From CADEED01 sp963711635 (GTDB taxonomy: Bacteria > Pseudomonadota > Gammaproteobacteria > Steroidobacterales > Steroidobacteraceae), in assembly GCA_963711635.1 (NCBI GenBank), contig CAVQEZ010000026.1:1-64000 (forward strand): a stretch of DNA of 64,000 nucleotides, in the 5' to 3' direction. Made by a program: the position numbers and the translations under genes. Positions 1 through 10,509 of the stretch are shown here, piece by piece. The notes beneath the pieces are model-generated. The model did not search any database and was not told the DNA's origin. It worked only from the letters and a program-made list of their open reading frames with translations. The first letter of the stretch is position 1; the number at the start of each line of letters is the position of its first letter.

Positions 1-1984
1 GGCCGCGCACGAGATGCGCGCGCGCGCATCGAGAAGTTGTTAGGCGTGCCCGGCAGCGCCATGTGGGTGGGCACTTTCCACGGCATCGCGCACCGGCTGC
101 TGCGCCTGCACTGGCGCGAAGCCAACCTGCCGCAGAGCTTCCAGATCCTCGACGGTGAGGATCAGTTACGGCTGATCAAGAAGATCGTCAGGGCCATGGA
201 GCTCGACGAAGCCCGCTGGGTGCCGCGCGAGATCCCGTGGTTCATCAATCACAACAAGGACGAGGGTCATCGTCCGCAGCCACGCTCAAGGACGCCGGCG
301 ACCCCACGCGCCGCCAGCTGATCAGGATCTACACGGAGTACGAGGCACAGTGCCAGCGCACCGGCGTGGTGGATTTTGCCGAGCTGCTGCTGCGCGCCTA
401 CGAATTGTGGCGCGACAACGCGGCCGTCCTCGCTCACTACCGCCGGCGCTTCCGCCACGTGCTCATCGACGAGTTCCAGGACACCAATGCCATCCAGTAC
501 GCCTGGGCGTTGATGGTCGCGGGCCCGGACGGTGCGCCCTTCGTGGTGGGGCGACGACGACCAGTCCATCTACCGCTGGCGCGGCGCGCGCGTGGAAAAT
601 CTCACGCGTTTCACGCGCGATTACCCCGGACGCGAAGATGTACCGCCTGGAGCAGAACTACCGCTCCACCGGCAACATCCTCAAGGCCGCCAACACGCTG
701 ATCTCCAACAACACCGGCCGCCTGGGCAAGAATCTCTTGGACCTCGGGCAGCGACGGCGAGTCGCATCCGCCTGTACGCGGCGTTCAACGAGCGCGACGA
801 GGCCGAGTTCGTCATGAATCGCATCCGCGACTGGATGAATCAGGGCGGCGCGCGCCGCGACGTGGCCATCCTGTATCGCTCGAACGCGCAGTCGCGCGTG
901 TTCGAAGAAATCTTCATGGCGGCGCGCATTCCATACAAGGTGTACGGAGGCCTGCGTTTCTTCGAGCGCGCCGAGATCAAGGACGCGCTGGCATACCTGC
1001 GCCTTGTTTCCAGCCGCGCCGACGACGCCTCGTTCGAGCGCGTCGTGAACCTGCCCACGCGCGGCATCGGTGCGAAGTCCCTGGACGTGGTTCGCGACCA
1101 GGCCAAAGCCGGCGGGCACTTCGCTCTGGGCTGCCGCCGCGCAATGCATCGCCGCCGGCGCGCTGGGACCCAAGGCCGAGGCCGCGGTCAACGGCTTCCT
1201 GAAGCTCATCGATCAGCTGGCCAATGACATCGCCGGCCTCGAATTGCACAAGCAGGTCGACCACGTCATCAACAACTCGGGCCTGGTCGAACACCAAGAA
1301 AGAAAAGGCCGACCGCGGCGAAGCCCGCGTCGAGAACCTGAATGAATTGGTATCGGCCGCGCGCGGCTTCGAGCCCGATGGATTCAATGCGGAAGAAGAG
1401 GCGCTGCCGCCGCTGGAGTCGTTCCTGGCGCATGCCGTGCTCAATCCGGCGAAGGCCAGGCCGCCGAGTGGGAAGACTGCATCCAGATGATGACGCTGCA
1501 CACCGCCAAGGGTCTCGAATTCCCCGTGGTATTCCTGTGCGGCCTGGAAGACGGTCTGTTTCCACATCAGCGGTCGCTTGAACGATCCGGAAGGCCTCGA
1601 AGAGGAGCGTCGGCTCTGCTACGTGGGCACGACGCGCGCCATGAAACAGCTGTACCTCACCTACGCCGAGCAGCGGCGCCTGCACGGCATGGACAGCTTC
1701 GGCACGCCTTCGCGTTTCATTGCCGAGATTCCCGAAGAACTGGTCGAGGAAGTTCGCCCGCGCATACAGATCTCGCGGCCCGTGGCCGCGGGCCGATTCA
1801 AGGTCGCCGACCGAGGAGCTGGCGCCGGGCGTGAGGCTCGGCGCGCGCGTGCGCCACAAGAAATTTGGCGAGGGCGTGATCCTGAAAGTGGAAGGTCAGG
1901 GACCGCAGGCGCAACATCGAGGTGAACTTCGAGTCCCTCGGGCGCAAGATCATGATGCTCGAATATCTCGAGGTAGTCAGGTGA
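1..1984 (+). CDS. uvrD: DNA helicase II UvrD/PcrA, 3' part, frameshifted
   Basis: Superfamily 1 ATP-dependent 3'-5' DNA helicase of nucleotide excision and mismatch repair. The 5' end lies outside the window. Read across frames, the segments give the family blocks in order: MWVGTFHGIAHRLLR near 60-110, VLIDEFQDTNAIQYAW (Walker B) near 460-510, GDDDQSIYRWRGARVENL near 550-600, EQNYRSTGNIL near 650, MMTLHTAKGLEFPVVFL near 1487-1540, RRLCYVGTTRAMKQLYLTY near 1610-1670, and a C-terminal VRHKKFGEGVILKVEGQG near 1850-1900. Single-base slips are needed near 265, 550, 728, 1110, 1293, 1460, 1570, 1805 and 1908; for example one extra g turns GTGGTGGGCGACGAC into a broken frame. The inferred end, YLEVVR-stop, overlaps the pyrF start in a GTGA. 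Identity is secure; whether the breaks are real is doubtful. Confidence 0.88.
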
Positions 1985-2856
1985 GCTTCGCCGACAAACT
2001 CGCGGCGGCCTGGAAGGCGAACAATTCGCTGGTGTGCGTCGGCCTGGATCCGGAACCCAAGAAGTTTCCAGACCGGTTTCGCGATGCGCCTGGTTCGATC
2101 TTCGCCTTCAACAAAGCTATTGTGGATGCGACCGCCGATCTGGTCTGCGCCTACAAGCCGCAGTTCGCGCACTACGCGGCGCATGCGGCCGAGAACCAGC
2201 TCGAGCACACCATCGATTACATCAAGACGCGCAGCCCGGATGCCATCGTGATCCTCGACGCCAAGCGCGGCGACATCGGCAGCACCGCCGAGCAGTACGC
2301 GCACGAGGCCTTCGAGCGCTACGGCGCGGACGCGGTCACCGTGAATCCCTATCTCGGCCGCGATTCGGTCGAGCCTTTCCTCAAGCATTCGGACAAGGGC
2401 GTCATCGTGCTCTGCCGCACCTCCAATGCCGGCGCGCGGGATATTCAGGATCTGAACGTCGGCCCCGACAAGAAGCTGTTCCAGCACGTGGCGGAAACGG
2501 TCGCGAAGGACTGGAACAGCGCCGGCAATTGCATGCTGGTGGTCGGCGCGACGTACCCCGAGGAGCTCGCCGACATTCGCGCCCGTGTGGGCGATCTGCC
2601 GTTTCTCGTGCCCGGCGTGGGCGCGCAGGGCGGCGACGTGGCCAAGGTCATGGCGGCGGGTAAAACCGCGGCGGGCACCGGCCTCGTGATCAGCTCTTCG
2701 CGCGCGATTCTCTACGCCAGCTCAGGAGATGATTTCGCGAACGCCGCGCGCAAGGTCACGCAGGAACTGCGCGACGCGATCAACTCACACCGGTGCAAGA
2801 AATGGGGACATCCCTCTGTCACCGTTCGCGGCAAGAGCGAAAGCTGCAGCAGGTAG
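1981..2856 (+). CDS. pyrF: orotidine 5'-phosphate decarboxylase, type 2
   Basis: Converts OMP to UMP, the last step of de novo pyrimidine synthesis, in the cytosol. The subfamily 2 signature DAKRGDIGSTAEQY lies around residues 87-100 and carries the catalytic Lys-Asp pair; VCVGLDPEPKKFP near the N-terminus and VPGVGAQGGD near residue 220 form the phosphate site. I chose the GTG at 1981 because the protein then starts with the usual short leader and overlaps the uvrD stop by four bases (GTGA), implying translational coupling. The frame is intact, unlike its neighbours. The last 20 or so codons after RDAINSHR look foreign to the family and may be read-through after an indel; an end near 2795 would give the usual length of about 271 residues. 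Confidence 0.93.
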   Translation: MSFADKLAAAWKANNSLVCVGLDPEPKKFPDRFRDAPGSIFAFNKAIVDATADLVCAYKPQFAHYAAHAAENQLEHTIDYIKTRSPDAIVILDAKRGDIGSTAEQYAHEAFERYGADAVTVNPYLGRDSVEPFLKHSDKGVIVLCRTSNAGARDIQDLNVGPDKKLFQHVAETVAKDWNSAGNCMLVVGATYPEELADIRARVGDLPFLVPGVGAQGGDVAKVMAAGKTAAGTGLVISSSRAILYASSGDDFANAARKVTQELRDAINSHRCKKWGHPSVTVRGKSESCSR

Positions 2857-2872
2857 CGTGAATTCCCATTGT

Positions 2873-3294
2873 TCATGGGCCCCAGCGGAATTCGCGCTGC
2901 GGGACCACGTCCGGCGGCCCGGGCTTGGGCGCATAGGCACTGGTATCCGGGACGAACAACCGCCAGGCGCTGGTCGGGTGACGGAATAGCGAGTACACGG
3001 CGCCGAGCCCCCGGGCTGGGGGCCGGCTCGGACTGCAGCGGCGCGACCGCGCGCTCGCCCTGCACGATCACCGTGGTCTTGTCCGCGTCGGCCGCGTTGA
3101 GGGCAGCGCGATAGTCGTTCGGCATCATGTACTTGCGCACGTCGCCGATGCCCAGCTTCAGTGGGGGGCGCGCTGCGGCCGGAACCAGGCCTGCAGACTG
3201 AGTTTTCGACGAATTCGCGGGCACCGGTCGGCTCGGCTGCCTGGGCGGCAGTGCCAGCCATCAACGCAACTGCAATTGCGATCCGGATGTCCAT
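2873..3294 (-). CDS. small secreted protein of unknown function, frameshifted
   Basis: I do not recognise the family. Starting at the ATG at 3294 the product has a clear signal peptide (MDIRIAIAVALMAGTAAQA, likely cleaved after AQA). The reading then moves frame near 3200 (GIGDVRKYMMPNDYRAALNA, then ADADKTTVIVQGERAV) and again near 3010 (VYSLFRHPTSAWRLFVPDT), ending REFRWGP-stop at 2873. Reassembled, it is about 140 residues and has no membrane segment after the signal. The three segments have protein-like composition and join smoothly, which supports a real gene broken by indels. It is convergent with pyrF. Periplasmic location is inferred from the signal peptide only. Confidence 0.55.
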
Positions 3295-3411
3295 CGCGGT
3301 CTCGCGCTTTACTGTTGCGACTCTCAGCATCCGCCGGCAGTTCCGCGCAGGGCATCCGCGAAATCACTATTTGCGTGCAGCCCGGCAGCCGGCACCTACA
3401 ATGCCGCCCCC

Positions 3412-4786
3412 ATGAAGATCGTGATACTCGGCGCCGGCCAGGTCGGCCGCACTGCGGCATACCACCTGTCGCGCGAGGAATCGAATGAGGTCACGGTCGT
3501 CGACACCAACGAAGAGGTGCTGCGCGACCTGCAGGACCGCCTCGACATCCGCACCGTGGCCGGCAATGCCGCCTATCCATCGGTGCTGGAGGCGGCGGTT
3601 GCGCATACGCCGACATTGTCGTGGCGCTGACCTCCAGCGACGAAGTCAACATGATGGCCTGCGAAGTGGCGTACACGCTGTACCGCACGCGGACGAAAAT
3701 TGCTCGCATCCGGTCCAGCGAATACACGGGCCACCCCAAGCTGTTTGCCGACGAGGCCTTGTCCGTGGACGTGTGGATCAGCCCCGAGCAGCTGGTCACC
3801 GACTACATCGTGCAATTGATCAAATTTCCGGGTGCCCTGCAGGTGCTGGACTTTGCCGACGGCCGCGTGCGCCTGGTAGGCATTCGCGCGCGCAAGGGCG
3901 GATTGCTGGTCAGCCAGAAGCTGCAAGGCGCTGAAGGAACACCATCCGAACACCGAGGCGCGCGTGGTGGCCATCTATCGCGCCGGCCGCAGCCTGGTAC
4001 CGGATGGCGAGACCGTCATCGAAGAAAACGACGAGGTGTTCTTTCTCGCGGCGCGCGACGACATCCGCAAGTTCATGAGCGAGATCCGCAAGGAAGAGGC
4101 GCCGGCCAAGCGCGTGGTGATCGCCGGCGGCGGCAACATCGGGCTTTCGCTGGCGCGCCGGCTCGAGGAGACAGAACCAGGTGAAGGTCATCGAACGCGA
4201 TCCCAAACGCGCCCGCCGCATCTCCGAGCAGCTGCTCAACACCATCGTGCTCAACGGCGACGCCGCCGACGAGGAGCTGCTCATCGAGGAGAACATCGAC
4301 AGCTGCGACGTGTTTGCCGCGCTGACGAATTCGGAAGAGGCCAACATCCTCTCGGCCATGCAGGCCAAGCGCCTGGGCGCGAAGAAGGTCATGGCGTTGA
4401 TCAACAAGCCCTCGTACGCCGACCTCATGGAAAGCGGCAGCATCGACATCGCCATCTCGCCGCAGACCATCACCATCGGCTCGCTGCTGGCGCACGTGCG
4501 GCGCGGCGACGTGGTGCGCGTGCACAGCCTGCGCCGCGGCGCGGCCGAGGCGCTCGAGACCGTGGTGCACGGCACCGACAAGACTTCGCGCGTGGTGGGC
4601 AGGCGCGTGGGCGAGATCCAGTTGCCCGAGGGCGCGACCATCGGCGCCGTGGTGCGCGGCGACGACGTGCACATCGCCCACCACGACACCCTGATCGCCA
4701 ACGACGATCACGTGATCGTGTTCCTCTCCGACCGGCGCCACGTCGAACAGGTCGAGCGCCTGTTCTCCGGGCCGGGCGGGCGCTGA
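3412..4786 (+). CDS. trkA: Trk potassium uptake protein TrkA, frameshifted
   Basis: Cytoplasmic NAD-binding gating subunit of the Trk K+ uptake system. The reassembled protein of about 458 residues has two RCK-N plus RCK-C modules: first Rossmann start MKIVILGAGQVGRTAAYHLS, second RVVIAGGGNIGLSLARRLEE at about 4115-4170, each followed by a TrkA-C domain (for example GATIGAVVRGDDVHIAHHDT near 4636). Frames change near 3605, 3930 and 4180 by single-base indels. Translation restarts in register each time and the C-terminal 200 residues are intact. It lies 15 bp upstream of trkH, so the two form one operon that supplies both the gate and the channel. Confidence 0.92.
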
Positions 4787-4801
4787 AAGCGGCCAACCAG
4801 A

Positions 4802-6252
4802 GTGCTCGCCGTCGCGCACGTTCTCGGCTTGATGATGGCCTTCTTCGGGCTGTTGTACCTGCTGCCCATCGCCTGGTCGCTGGGCGTGCAGGACGGCGCG
4901 GTCCTCGACTTCGTGGCTGCCGCGCTGATCAATGTCTTCGCGGGCCTGGCCGTTGCAACCGCGACTCGTCGGTTTCGGCGCGAGCTGAAGCCGCGGGACG
5001 GCTTCCTGCTGGTGACGCTGTCCTGGGCACTCATGTCGGCTTCAGCCGCGGTGCCCTTCATGATCGCCTTCCCGGATCTCGGCTTCACCGACGCGTATTT
5101 CGAAGCCGCCTCCGGACTGACCACGACCGGATCCACGGTGCTCAATCACCTCGACGACCTGCCGCAGTCGATCAACCTGTGGCGCCACACGCTGCACTGG
5201 ATCGGCGGCATCGGCATCATCGTGCTGGCGGTGGCCGTGCTACCGCTGCTCGGTGTCGGCGGCATGCAGCTGTACAAGGCGGAGACCCCCGGGCCGGTCA
5301 AGGACGAAAAGCTCACGCCGCGCATCACCGAAACGGCGAAGTCGCTGTGGTTCACCTACCTGGCGATCACCGTGGTCGGTGTGGTCGCGCTGCGCATCGC
5401 CGGCATGGACTGGTTCGACGCCATCTGTCACTGCTTTTCGGCGATCGCGCTCGGCGGTTTTTCCACGCATGACAAGAGCGTGGGATTCTTCAACTCCACG
5501 GCAATCGAGTTGGTGCTGGCGCTCATCATGCTCGTGGGCGCGATCAATTTTTCGCGGCATTTCCTGGCACTGCGCAACCTGTCATTGCGGCCCTACCGGT
5601 CGGACTCCGAGGGCAAGGCCGTGCTCACGGTGCTCGGCGGCTCCATATTGCTGGTGACGATGTTGCTGTGGCTCAACGGAACCTATTCCGGATTCGCCGA
5701 GTCCCTGCGGCATTCGTTCTTCAACGTGATCTCCATCGCGACCACCACCGGCTTCGTCACCGAGAACTACGAGACCTGGCCGGCCTTCATCCCGGCGTGG
5801 ATGCTGTTCCTGAGCTGCATCACCTGCAGCACGGGTTCCACCGGCGGCGGCATCAAGATGTTTCGCACCTTGCTGCTGGTGCGCCAGGCGCGGCGCGAGC
5901 TCAAACTACTGGTGCATCCCAGCGCCGTGATCCCGATCCGCATCGGCGGCGTCGCCGATTCCCGACCGAGTGGCCTACTCGGTGCTGGCTTTCATCTTCC
6001 TGTACTTCGGCACGATCCTGGTCCTCACCTTCGCGATGCTCGCCACGGGCCTGGACCTGGTGACCGTCGTTCTCGGCCATCGTGGGCTCCATCAACAACC
6101 TGGGCCCGGGACTGGGAGAGGTCGGTCCGGCGGTGAACTTCGAACCGCTGTCGCACGTGCAGACCTGGATCTGCTCGCTCGCCATGATCATCGGCCGCCT
6201 GGAAATCTTCAGCGTGCTGGTGCTGTTCACCGCGACGTTCTGGCGCAAGTAG
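4802..6252 (+). CDS. trkH: Trk potassium transporter subunit TrkH, 3' frameshifts
   Basis: Inner-membrane K+ translocating subunit. It starts at a GTG 15 bp after trkA and is open for about 390 codons. The four selectivity-filter loops are visible: ASGLTTTGST near 5106, SAIALGGFSTHD near 5440, SIATTTGFVT near 5731 and NNLGPGLGEVG near 6094, with HWIGGIGIIVLAVAVLP characteristic of the family. Two indels, near 5965 and 6070, divide the last 95 codons; read across them, the protein ends LVLFTATFWRK-stop at 6252, matching the usual TrkH length of about 483. It works with TrkA just upstream. The 3' end abuts the converging MscS-type gene, two bases apart. Confidence 0.93.
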
Positions 6253-6254
6253 CG

Positions 6255-7415
6255 TCAGTTCGTGCGCCGCTTGCGCTGTTCGGGCTTCTTCGCTTCGGTC
6301 TGATCCCCGTCATCCGCTCGCCGCTCCACCGTTTGCGGATGCTCGGCCTGCTGTGCCGGCCGTGACAACACCAGCTTTTGCGTCGGCACGGCGAAGTCGA
6401 TGCCCATCTCCGCGAAGCGCCGGTGGATACCCAGGTTGATCGACTGCTGGATGTCCATGTAGCGGTTGTAGTCCGCGGACAGCACGTAATAGACGGACTC
6501 GAATTCCAGCGAAGCGGTGCCATGCTTCAGGAAATGCGAGCGGTCGAAGCGTGTGTCCTTTTCGCGCACGATGAACTCGCGGATCCAGCCGGGAATCTGT
6601 TCGATGAGATTCAGCGGCGTCCCGTAGGCCACGAACAGCGAGAACTGCACGCGCCGCTCGGCCATGCGTCCGTAATTGCGCACGCGGCTCTTCAGCAGGT
6701 CGCCATTCGAAATGATGATCTGCTCGCCATCCAGGCTGCGCAGCCGCGTGCTTTTGATGCCGATGTTTTCCACGGATCCGAGGAAGGTGTCGATCGCGAG
6801 GAAGTCACCCTCCACGAAAGGCCGGTCGAGCGCGATGGACAGAGAAGCAAACAGGTCGCCGAGCACGTTCTGCGTGGCCAGGGCCACCGCGATGCCGCCG
6901 ACGCCGAGGCCCGCCACCAGCGCGGTGACGTTGACCCCGAGATTGTCCAGCGTCAGCAACAACACCAGCGACCAGATCACGACGCTGGCGATGAAGCGGA
7001 TGATGCCGAGTGAGCTGAGCGCGGCGCGATCTTCCTCGGCGCCATGCGAACGGCGACGCTCGACCCAGGCGCGCACCGCCGCCGCGCCCCACAGACCGGT
7101 CTGCCAGAACAACGCGATCATCAGCGCCGAGTTGATGATTCGTTGCAGTGATTCGCCGACCTTCAGCGACTGCATCCCCACGCACAGCGCGACGATGACC
7201 ATGAAGATCAAGGTGGTGCGGCTCAGCGTCAGCATCGGGATCTCGAGAATCTCCGACCGCTCCGTCTTGCGGAGTCGCTCGGCATAACGCCGCACCCCCA
7301 GGCGCAGGCCGAGCAGCACCACGAACACGGTGAGCGTGATCGATCCGGCCACCAGCCAGGCGGTCAATGAGTTGTGAAAAATGGGCGCCGCGCGCCATTC
7401 GTCGAAATCGAGCAC
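6255..7415 (-). CDS. MscS-family mechanosensitive ion channel
   Basis: Inner-membrane small-conductance mechanosensitive channel that releases solutes on hypo-osmotic shock. The 386-residue protein has about four predicted membrane segments (roughly residues 15-40, 68-85, 95-115 and 138-165), followed by the pore-lining TM3 pattern VAGLGVGGIAVALATQN and the beta-domain start DRPFVEGDFLAID near residue 210. FGRMAERRVQF-like and cytoplasmic cage segments follow, and the tail beyond about 350 is charged and low-complexity (EAKKPEQRKRRTN). The frame is intact. It is convergent with trkH; together with the CBS gene it suggests a small osmotic/potassium cluster, though no common promoter is seen. 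Confidence 0.9.
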   Translation of the reverse strand: MLDFDEWRAAPIFHNSLTAWLVAGSITLTVFVVLLGLRLGVRRYAERLRKTERSEILEIPMLTLSRTTLIFMVIVALCVGMQSLKVGESLQRIINSALMIALFWQTGLWGAAAVRAWVERRRSHGAEEDRAALSSLGIIRFIASVVIWSLVLLLTLDNLGVNVTALVAGLGVGGIAVALATQNVLGDLFASLSIALDRPFVEGDFLAIDTFLGSVENIGIKSTRLRSLDGEQIIISNGDLLKSRVRNYGRMAERRVQFSLFVAYGTPLNLIEQIPGWIREFIVREKDTRFDRSHFLKHGTASLEFESVYYVLSADYNRYMDIQQSINLGIHRRFAEMGIDFAVPTQKLVLSRPAQQAEHPQTVERRADDGDQTEAKKPEQRKRRTN

Positions 7416-7531
7416 GCGCCCAAAATAGCGCGGCGCCGCGGCGACGGCTGCCGCGAGCTGGCGCGATGAGCCGTGGGCGGGCTTCGCCTGTGCGCGTCAG
7501 AAGGTCTGATCAGGCCGCTTTCGGCCGCTTT

Positions 7532-7960
7532 TCAGCTGCGGATATAGGTCTCGAGGTCCGCGATCGTGCGTTCCTGCTCCTCGATGACGGCACGCACCAG
7601 GTCGCCGATGGACAGCACTCCGACCACGCGATCGCCCGACACCACGGGCAGGTGCCGGATGCGCTTGTCGGTCATGAGCCGCATGCAGTCATGCGCATCC
7701 TGTTTGGGTGTGACGCTGATGACCTTGGCCGTCATGATCTCCGCGACCCGGGTCTCGGTGGACGAACGCCCTAACAAGACCACCTTGCGGGCGTAGTCGC
7801 GCTCGGAAAGGATGCCGACGAGCTTGTCGCCGGTCATGACCAGCAGCGCCCCGATGTGGTGCTCAGCCATTTTCCTGATAGCGGTGATCACGGGATCGTC
7901 GGGCTGGACGGAGAAAATCCCCTTGGGTTTCTGATCCAGCAGCTGTTGTACGGAAAGCAT
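7532..7960 (-). CDS. tandem CBS-domain protein
   Basis: Small cytosolic regulatory protein of 142 residues made of two CBS motifs (about residues 8-60 and 75-130), which in this family bind adenine nucleotides or NAD. Key stretches are HHIGALLVMTGDKLVGILSE and KRIRHLPVVSGDRVVGVLS. An upstream in-frame ATG at 7999 exists, but I prefer MLSVQQLLDQ at 7960 because it has a good ribosome binding site (GGAGGTCGAC) and the usual start for stand-alone CBS pairs. The C-terminus after DLVRAVIEEQERTIADLETYI is a short amphipathic helix. The partner protein is unknown. A CTAACAA copy (7771-7777) falls in the VLLG codons. Confidence 0.88.
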   Translation of the reverse strand: MLSVQQLLDQKPKGIFSVQPDDPVITAIRKMAEHHIGALLVMTGDKLVGILSERDYARKVVLLGRSSTETRVAEIMTAKVISVTPKQDAHDCMRLMTDKRIRHLPVVSGDRVVGVLSIGDLVRAVIEEQERTIADLETYIRS

Positions 7961-8140
7961 GTCGACCTCCGGGGCGCGATCCCGCGCAGTCCCAGCCAAT
8001 GTCCCCTGACATTAACGGCGAGTTTGCCCCGCCGGAAGGCGCTGGATGATACGCCCAGGGTCCGATATCGCGCGAATTCCAATGACGCCGATTTCGCACG
8101 TAGCTGCAAGGCGACAGGTGCCTCTCAGGGAGACTCTGGG

Positions 8141-8719
8141 ATGATGCGTCGCTCGAGGATGTCCGCGACGACCCCACACGCAGAAGTTGGGCGCGCGCCG
8201 GGGAACAAAGGTCTCTACTATCATTTCACCGTGCCAGAAGCTCCCGTTCCCGAAATCAGGGTAGATCCCGACCATTTCGACGTCGTCAACCGCGACGTCG
8301 TGCTGGTTGCAGAGCTCGATTCCACCTTCGCGTTATGTCTGTACGACGCTGTGCTGGAGTCGGGGGCGCTCGTGCACCTGCGCGTGGGCCCGCCGGGGCG
8401 CGTTCAGGATCCCGAACTCACCGATACCACGCTCTCCACCGACCTGCTGCTGCTGGATCGCTGCTTCGTGGAGTTGCGCAAGAGTGAGCCGCGAGCACAA
8501 CACTGGCAGGCGAAAGTGGTGGGTCAGGTGCAGGATCTGCCGGGCGCGCGCCAACGATTCGACGGCGTGCAGAGCTTCCTGTCGGCGTTTCTGAACGACA
8601 CCAATGTGAAGCTGATTTCCTGTGACACACATGTGGATCACGTGCAGCTCCTTAAGTTCCGTCCCGCGATGGGGCACGTACGCAGCGAGCCACTTGCCGC
8701 TCCCCGCTCGGGTAGCTGA
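8141..8719 (+). CDS. CheD-like protein lacking the catalytic cysteine
   Basis: About 192 residues with the layout of CheD, the chemoreceptor glutamine deamidase: an N-terminal GLYYHFTVPEA segment, RDVVLVAELDSTFALCLYDA, a histidine in SGALVHLRVGPPG, a long helix STDLLLLDRCFVELRKSE, and a C-terminal FLNDTNVKLISCDTHVDHVQ followed by a final beta strand and glycine-containing turn. In active CheD the first block reads LGSC with the nucleophilic Cys; here it is LDST, so the nucleophile is missing while the His is kept. No CheA/CheW or receptor gene lies nearby. I chose ATG 8141, preceded by AGGGAGACTCTGGG; 8144 and 8159 are alternatives. The family call is from pattern memory and is moderate. Confidence 0.5.
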   Translation: MMRRSRMSATTPHAEVGRAPGNKGLYYHFTVPEAPVPEIRVDPDHFDVVNRDVVLVAELDSTFALCLYDAVLESGALVHLRVGPPGRVQDPELTDTTLSTDLLLLDRCFVELRKSEPRAQHWQAKVVGQVQDLPGARQRFDGVQSFLSAFLNDTNVKLISCDTHVDHVQLLKFRPAMGHVRSEPLAAPRSGS

Positions 8720-8730
8720 GAATCGCGGCC

Positions 8731-10509
8731 ATGCGCCGTCACATACTCGTTGCTCTCCTGGCCCCTCTGGGATTCCTGACCTTTACTCCGGCATTCGCCG
8801 CGAAAGCGCCCAAGTCCGCAAACGGACCGCTGCTCAAGCTTTTCGACACGACCTGGCAGGAGGACCTGGCTGATAACCCGCTGCAGGCCACCCAGATCGG
8901 CGATTCCCGCTTCAACGACAAGCTGCCCGACATGTCGCAGGTGGCGATCGACCTGCGCCAGAAGCGCAATTACGCGCGCCTGCAGGCGCTGGCAAAGATC
9001 AGCCGCGACAAGCTCGACAAGGCCGACCAGCTCAACTACGACCTGTTCCAGCGCGAGATCAAGACGCGCATCGGCGAATACCAGTTCAAGCCGTGGATGT
9101 TCGCCACGCGCACCTTCGAGGGCCCGCAGCTGCTGGCCGAGACGGCCGAATATGCGCCGTTCGCCACGGTCAAGGATTACGACAACTGGATCTCGCGCAT
9201 CAATTCCTCGGGCATGTACATCGATCAGTGGATCGTGCAGCTCACGCAGGGAACCCAGGAGAGGCTGACCCAGCCGCGCTCGACCATCCAGAAGGTGCTC
9301 GAACAGCTCAAGGGCCCGCTCACCGCCGACCCCGAGGCGAATCCCTTTTACGCGCCGTTCAAGAAGATGCCGGCCGGCATTCCCGACGCGGAGAAGGCAC
9401 GCCTGACGGCCGCGGGCAAGACTGCGGTGCAGGTCGTTGCCATCCCGGCGTTCCAGCGCTTCGACAAGTTCCTCCGCGAGGTCTATCTACCCGCGTCGCG
9501 CGACAGCGTGGGCATCTACGAGATCCCCGGCGGCGACCAGTACTATCGCAACCGCATCGCGCTCTACACCACGCTCGACAACCCGGACCCGGCGCGTATC
9601 CACAACATCGGCCTCGAAGAGGTCAAGCGTATCCGCGCCGAGATGGACAAGACGCTCGAGGGCATCAACTTCCTCGGCACGCTGGATCAGTTTCTCGGCT
9701 TCATCCGCAACGATCCGCGCTTCTTCTACAAGACGCCGGAAGAACTGCTGGCCGCGTACACGAAGACAGCCGAAGGCATCAAGCCGCAGCTGCCGAAGCT
9801 CTTCGGCCGCCTGCCCAAGACCGATTTCGGCATTCGCGTCGTTCCCGCCGCGACCGCGCCTACCACGACCACGGGCTACTACATGCCACCGTCACTGGAT
9901 GGCAGCCGGCCCGGCAATTTCTACGTGAATCTCTACAAACCGGAAACGCGTCCGATGTGGGAAGTGGAAGCGCTGACCGCGCACGAATCGGTGCCGGGTC
10001 ATCACCTGCAGATCGCGCTGCAGTACGAGCTCACGGGACTGCCGAATTTCCGCCGCCACGCCGAGTACACGGCCTTCGTCGAGGGTTGGGCGCTGTACAG
10101 CGAAAAGCTGGGCTACGAGCTCGGGCTGTACAACGATGATTTCTCGAAGATGGGCCAGCTCAACTACGACATGTGGCGCGCGGTGCGCCTGGTGGTCGAC
10201 ACCGGCATGCACGCCTTCAAGTGGTCGCGCGACCAGGCCATCTATTACTTCAAGCAGAACACCGGCAAGAGCGATCTCGACATCCAGAACGAAGTCGACC
10301 GCTACATCTCCTGGCCGGGCCAGGCGCTGTCGTACAAGCTAGGTCAGCTGAAGATCCAGGCGCTGCGCGAAGAAGCCGAAAAGGCATTGGGCGAGCGCTT
10401 CGACATCCGCGCCTTCCACGACAAACTCCTGGGAATGGGAGCGTTGCCGTTGTCGGTGCTGGAAGTCGAGATGCGCGCCTGGATTGCCGAGCAAAGCGCG
10501 CGCCGGTAG
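8731..10509 (+). CDS. secreted DUF885 family protein, probable metallopeptidase
   Basis: 592 residues, intact, with an N-terminal signal peptide (LLAPLGFLTFTPAFAA, cleavage likely near residue 24). The DUF885 hallmark HESVPGHHLQ lies at about residues 419-428, an HExxxxHH variant of a zinc site, followed by EYTAFVEGWALYSEKLG with the downstream glutamate. GYYMPPSLDGSRPGNFYVNL and the C-terminal YISWPGQALSYKLGQLKI are also typical. Members are annotated as uncharacterised or as carboxypeptidase-like proteins; the substrate is unknown. It begins 11 bp after the CheD-like gene on the same strand, so co-transcription is possible. This is one of the few genes before 29 kb without frameshifts. Confidence 0.85.
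   Translation: MRRHILVALLAPLGFLTFTPAFAAKAPKSANGPLLKLFDTTWQEDLADNPLQATQIGDSRFNDKLPDMSQVAIDLRQKRNYARLQALAKISRDKLDKADQLNYDLFQREIKTRIGEYQFKPWMFATRTFEGPQLLAETAEYAPFATVKDYDNWISRINSSGMYIDQWIVQLTQGTQERLTQPRSTIQKVLEQLKGPLTADPEANPFYAPFKKMPAGIPDAEKARLTAAGKTAVQVVAIPAFQRFDKFLREVYLPASRDSVGIYEIPGGDQYYRNRIALYTTLDNPDPARIHNIGLEEVKRIRAEMDKTLEGINFLGTLDQFLGFIRNDPRFFYKTPEELLAAYTKTAEGIKPQLPKLFGRLPKTDFGIRVVPAATAPTTTTGYYMPPSLDGSRPGNFYVNLYKPETRPMWEVEALTAHESVPGHHLQIALQYELTGLPNFRRHAEYTAFVEGWALYSEKLGYELGLYNDDFSKMGQLNYDMWRAVRLVVDTGMHAFKWSRDQAIYYFKQNTGKSDLDIQNEVDRYISWPGQALSYKLGQLKIQALREEAEKALGERFDIRAFHDKLLGMGALPLSVLEVEMRAWIAEQSARR

Noticed and set aside
2795..2830. GGGGACATCC element near the pyrF end, similar to the GATGTCCCC at 62935
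   Set aside because: Only two loosely similar copies seen; not enough to call a repeat family.
7501..7531. Possible terminator downstream of the CBS gene
   Set aside because: GGCCGC repeats there are direct rather than inverted, so no stable stem forms.
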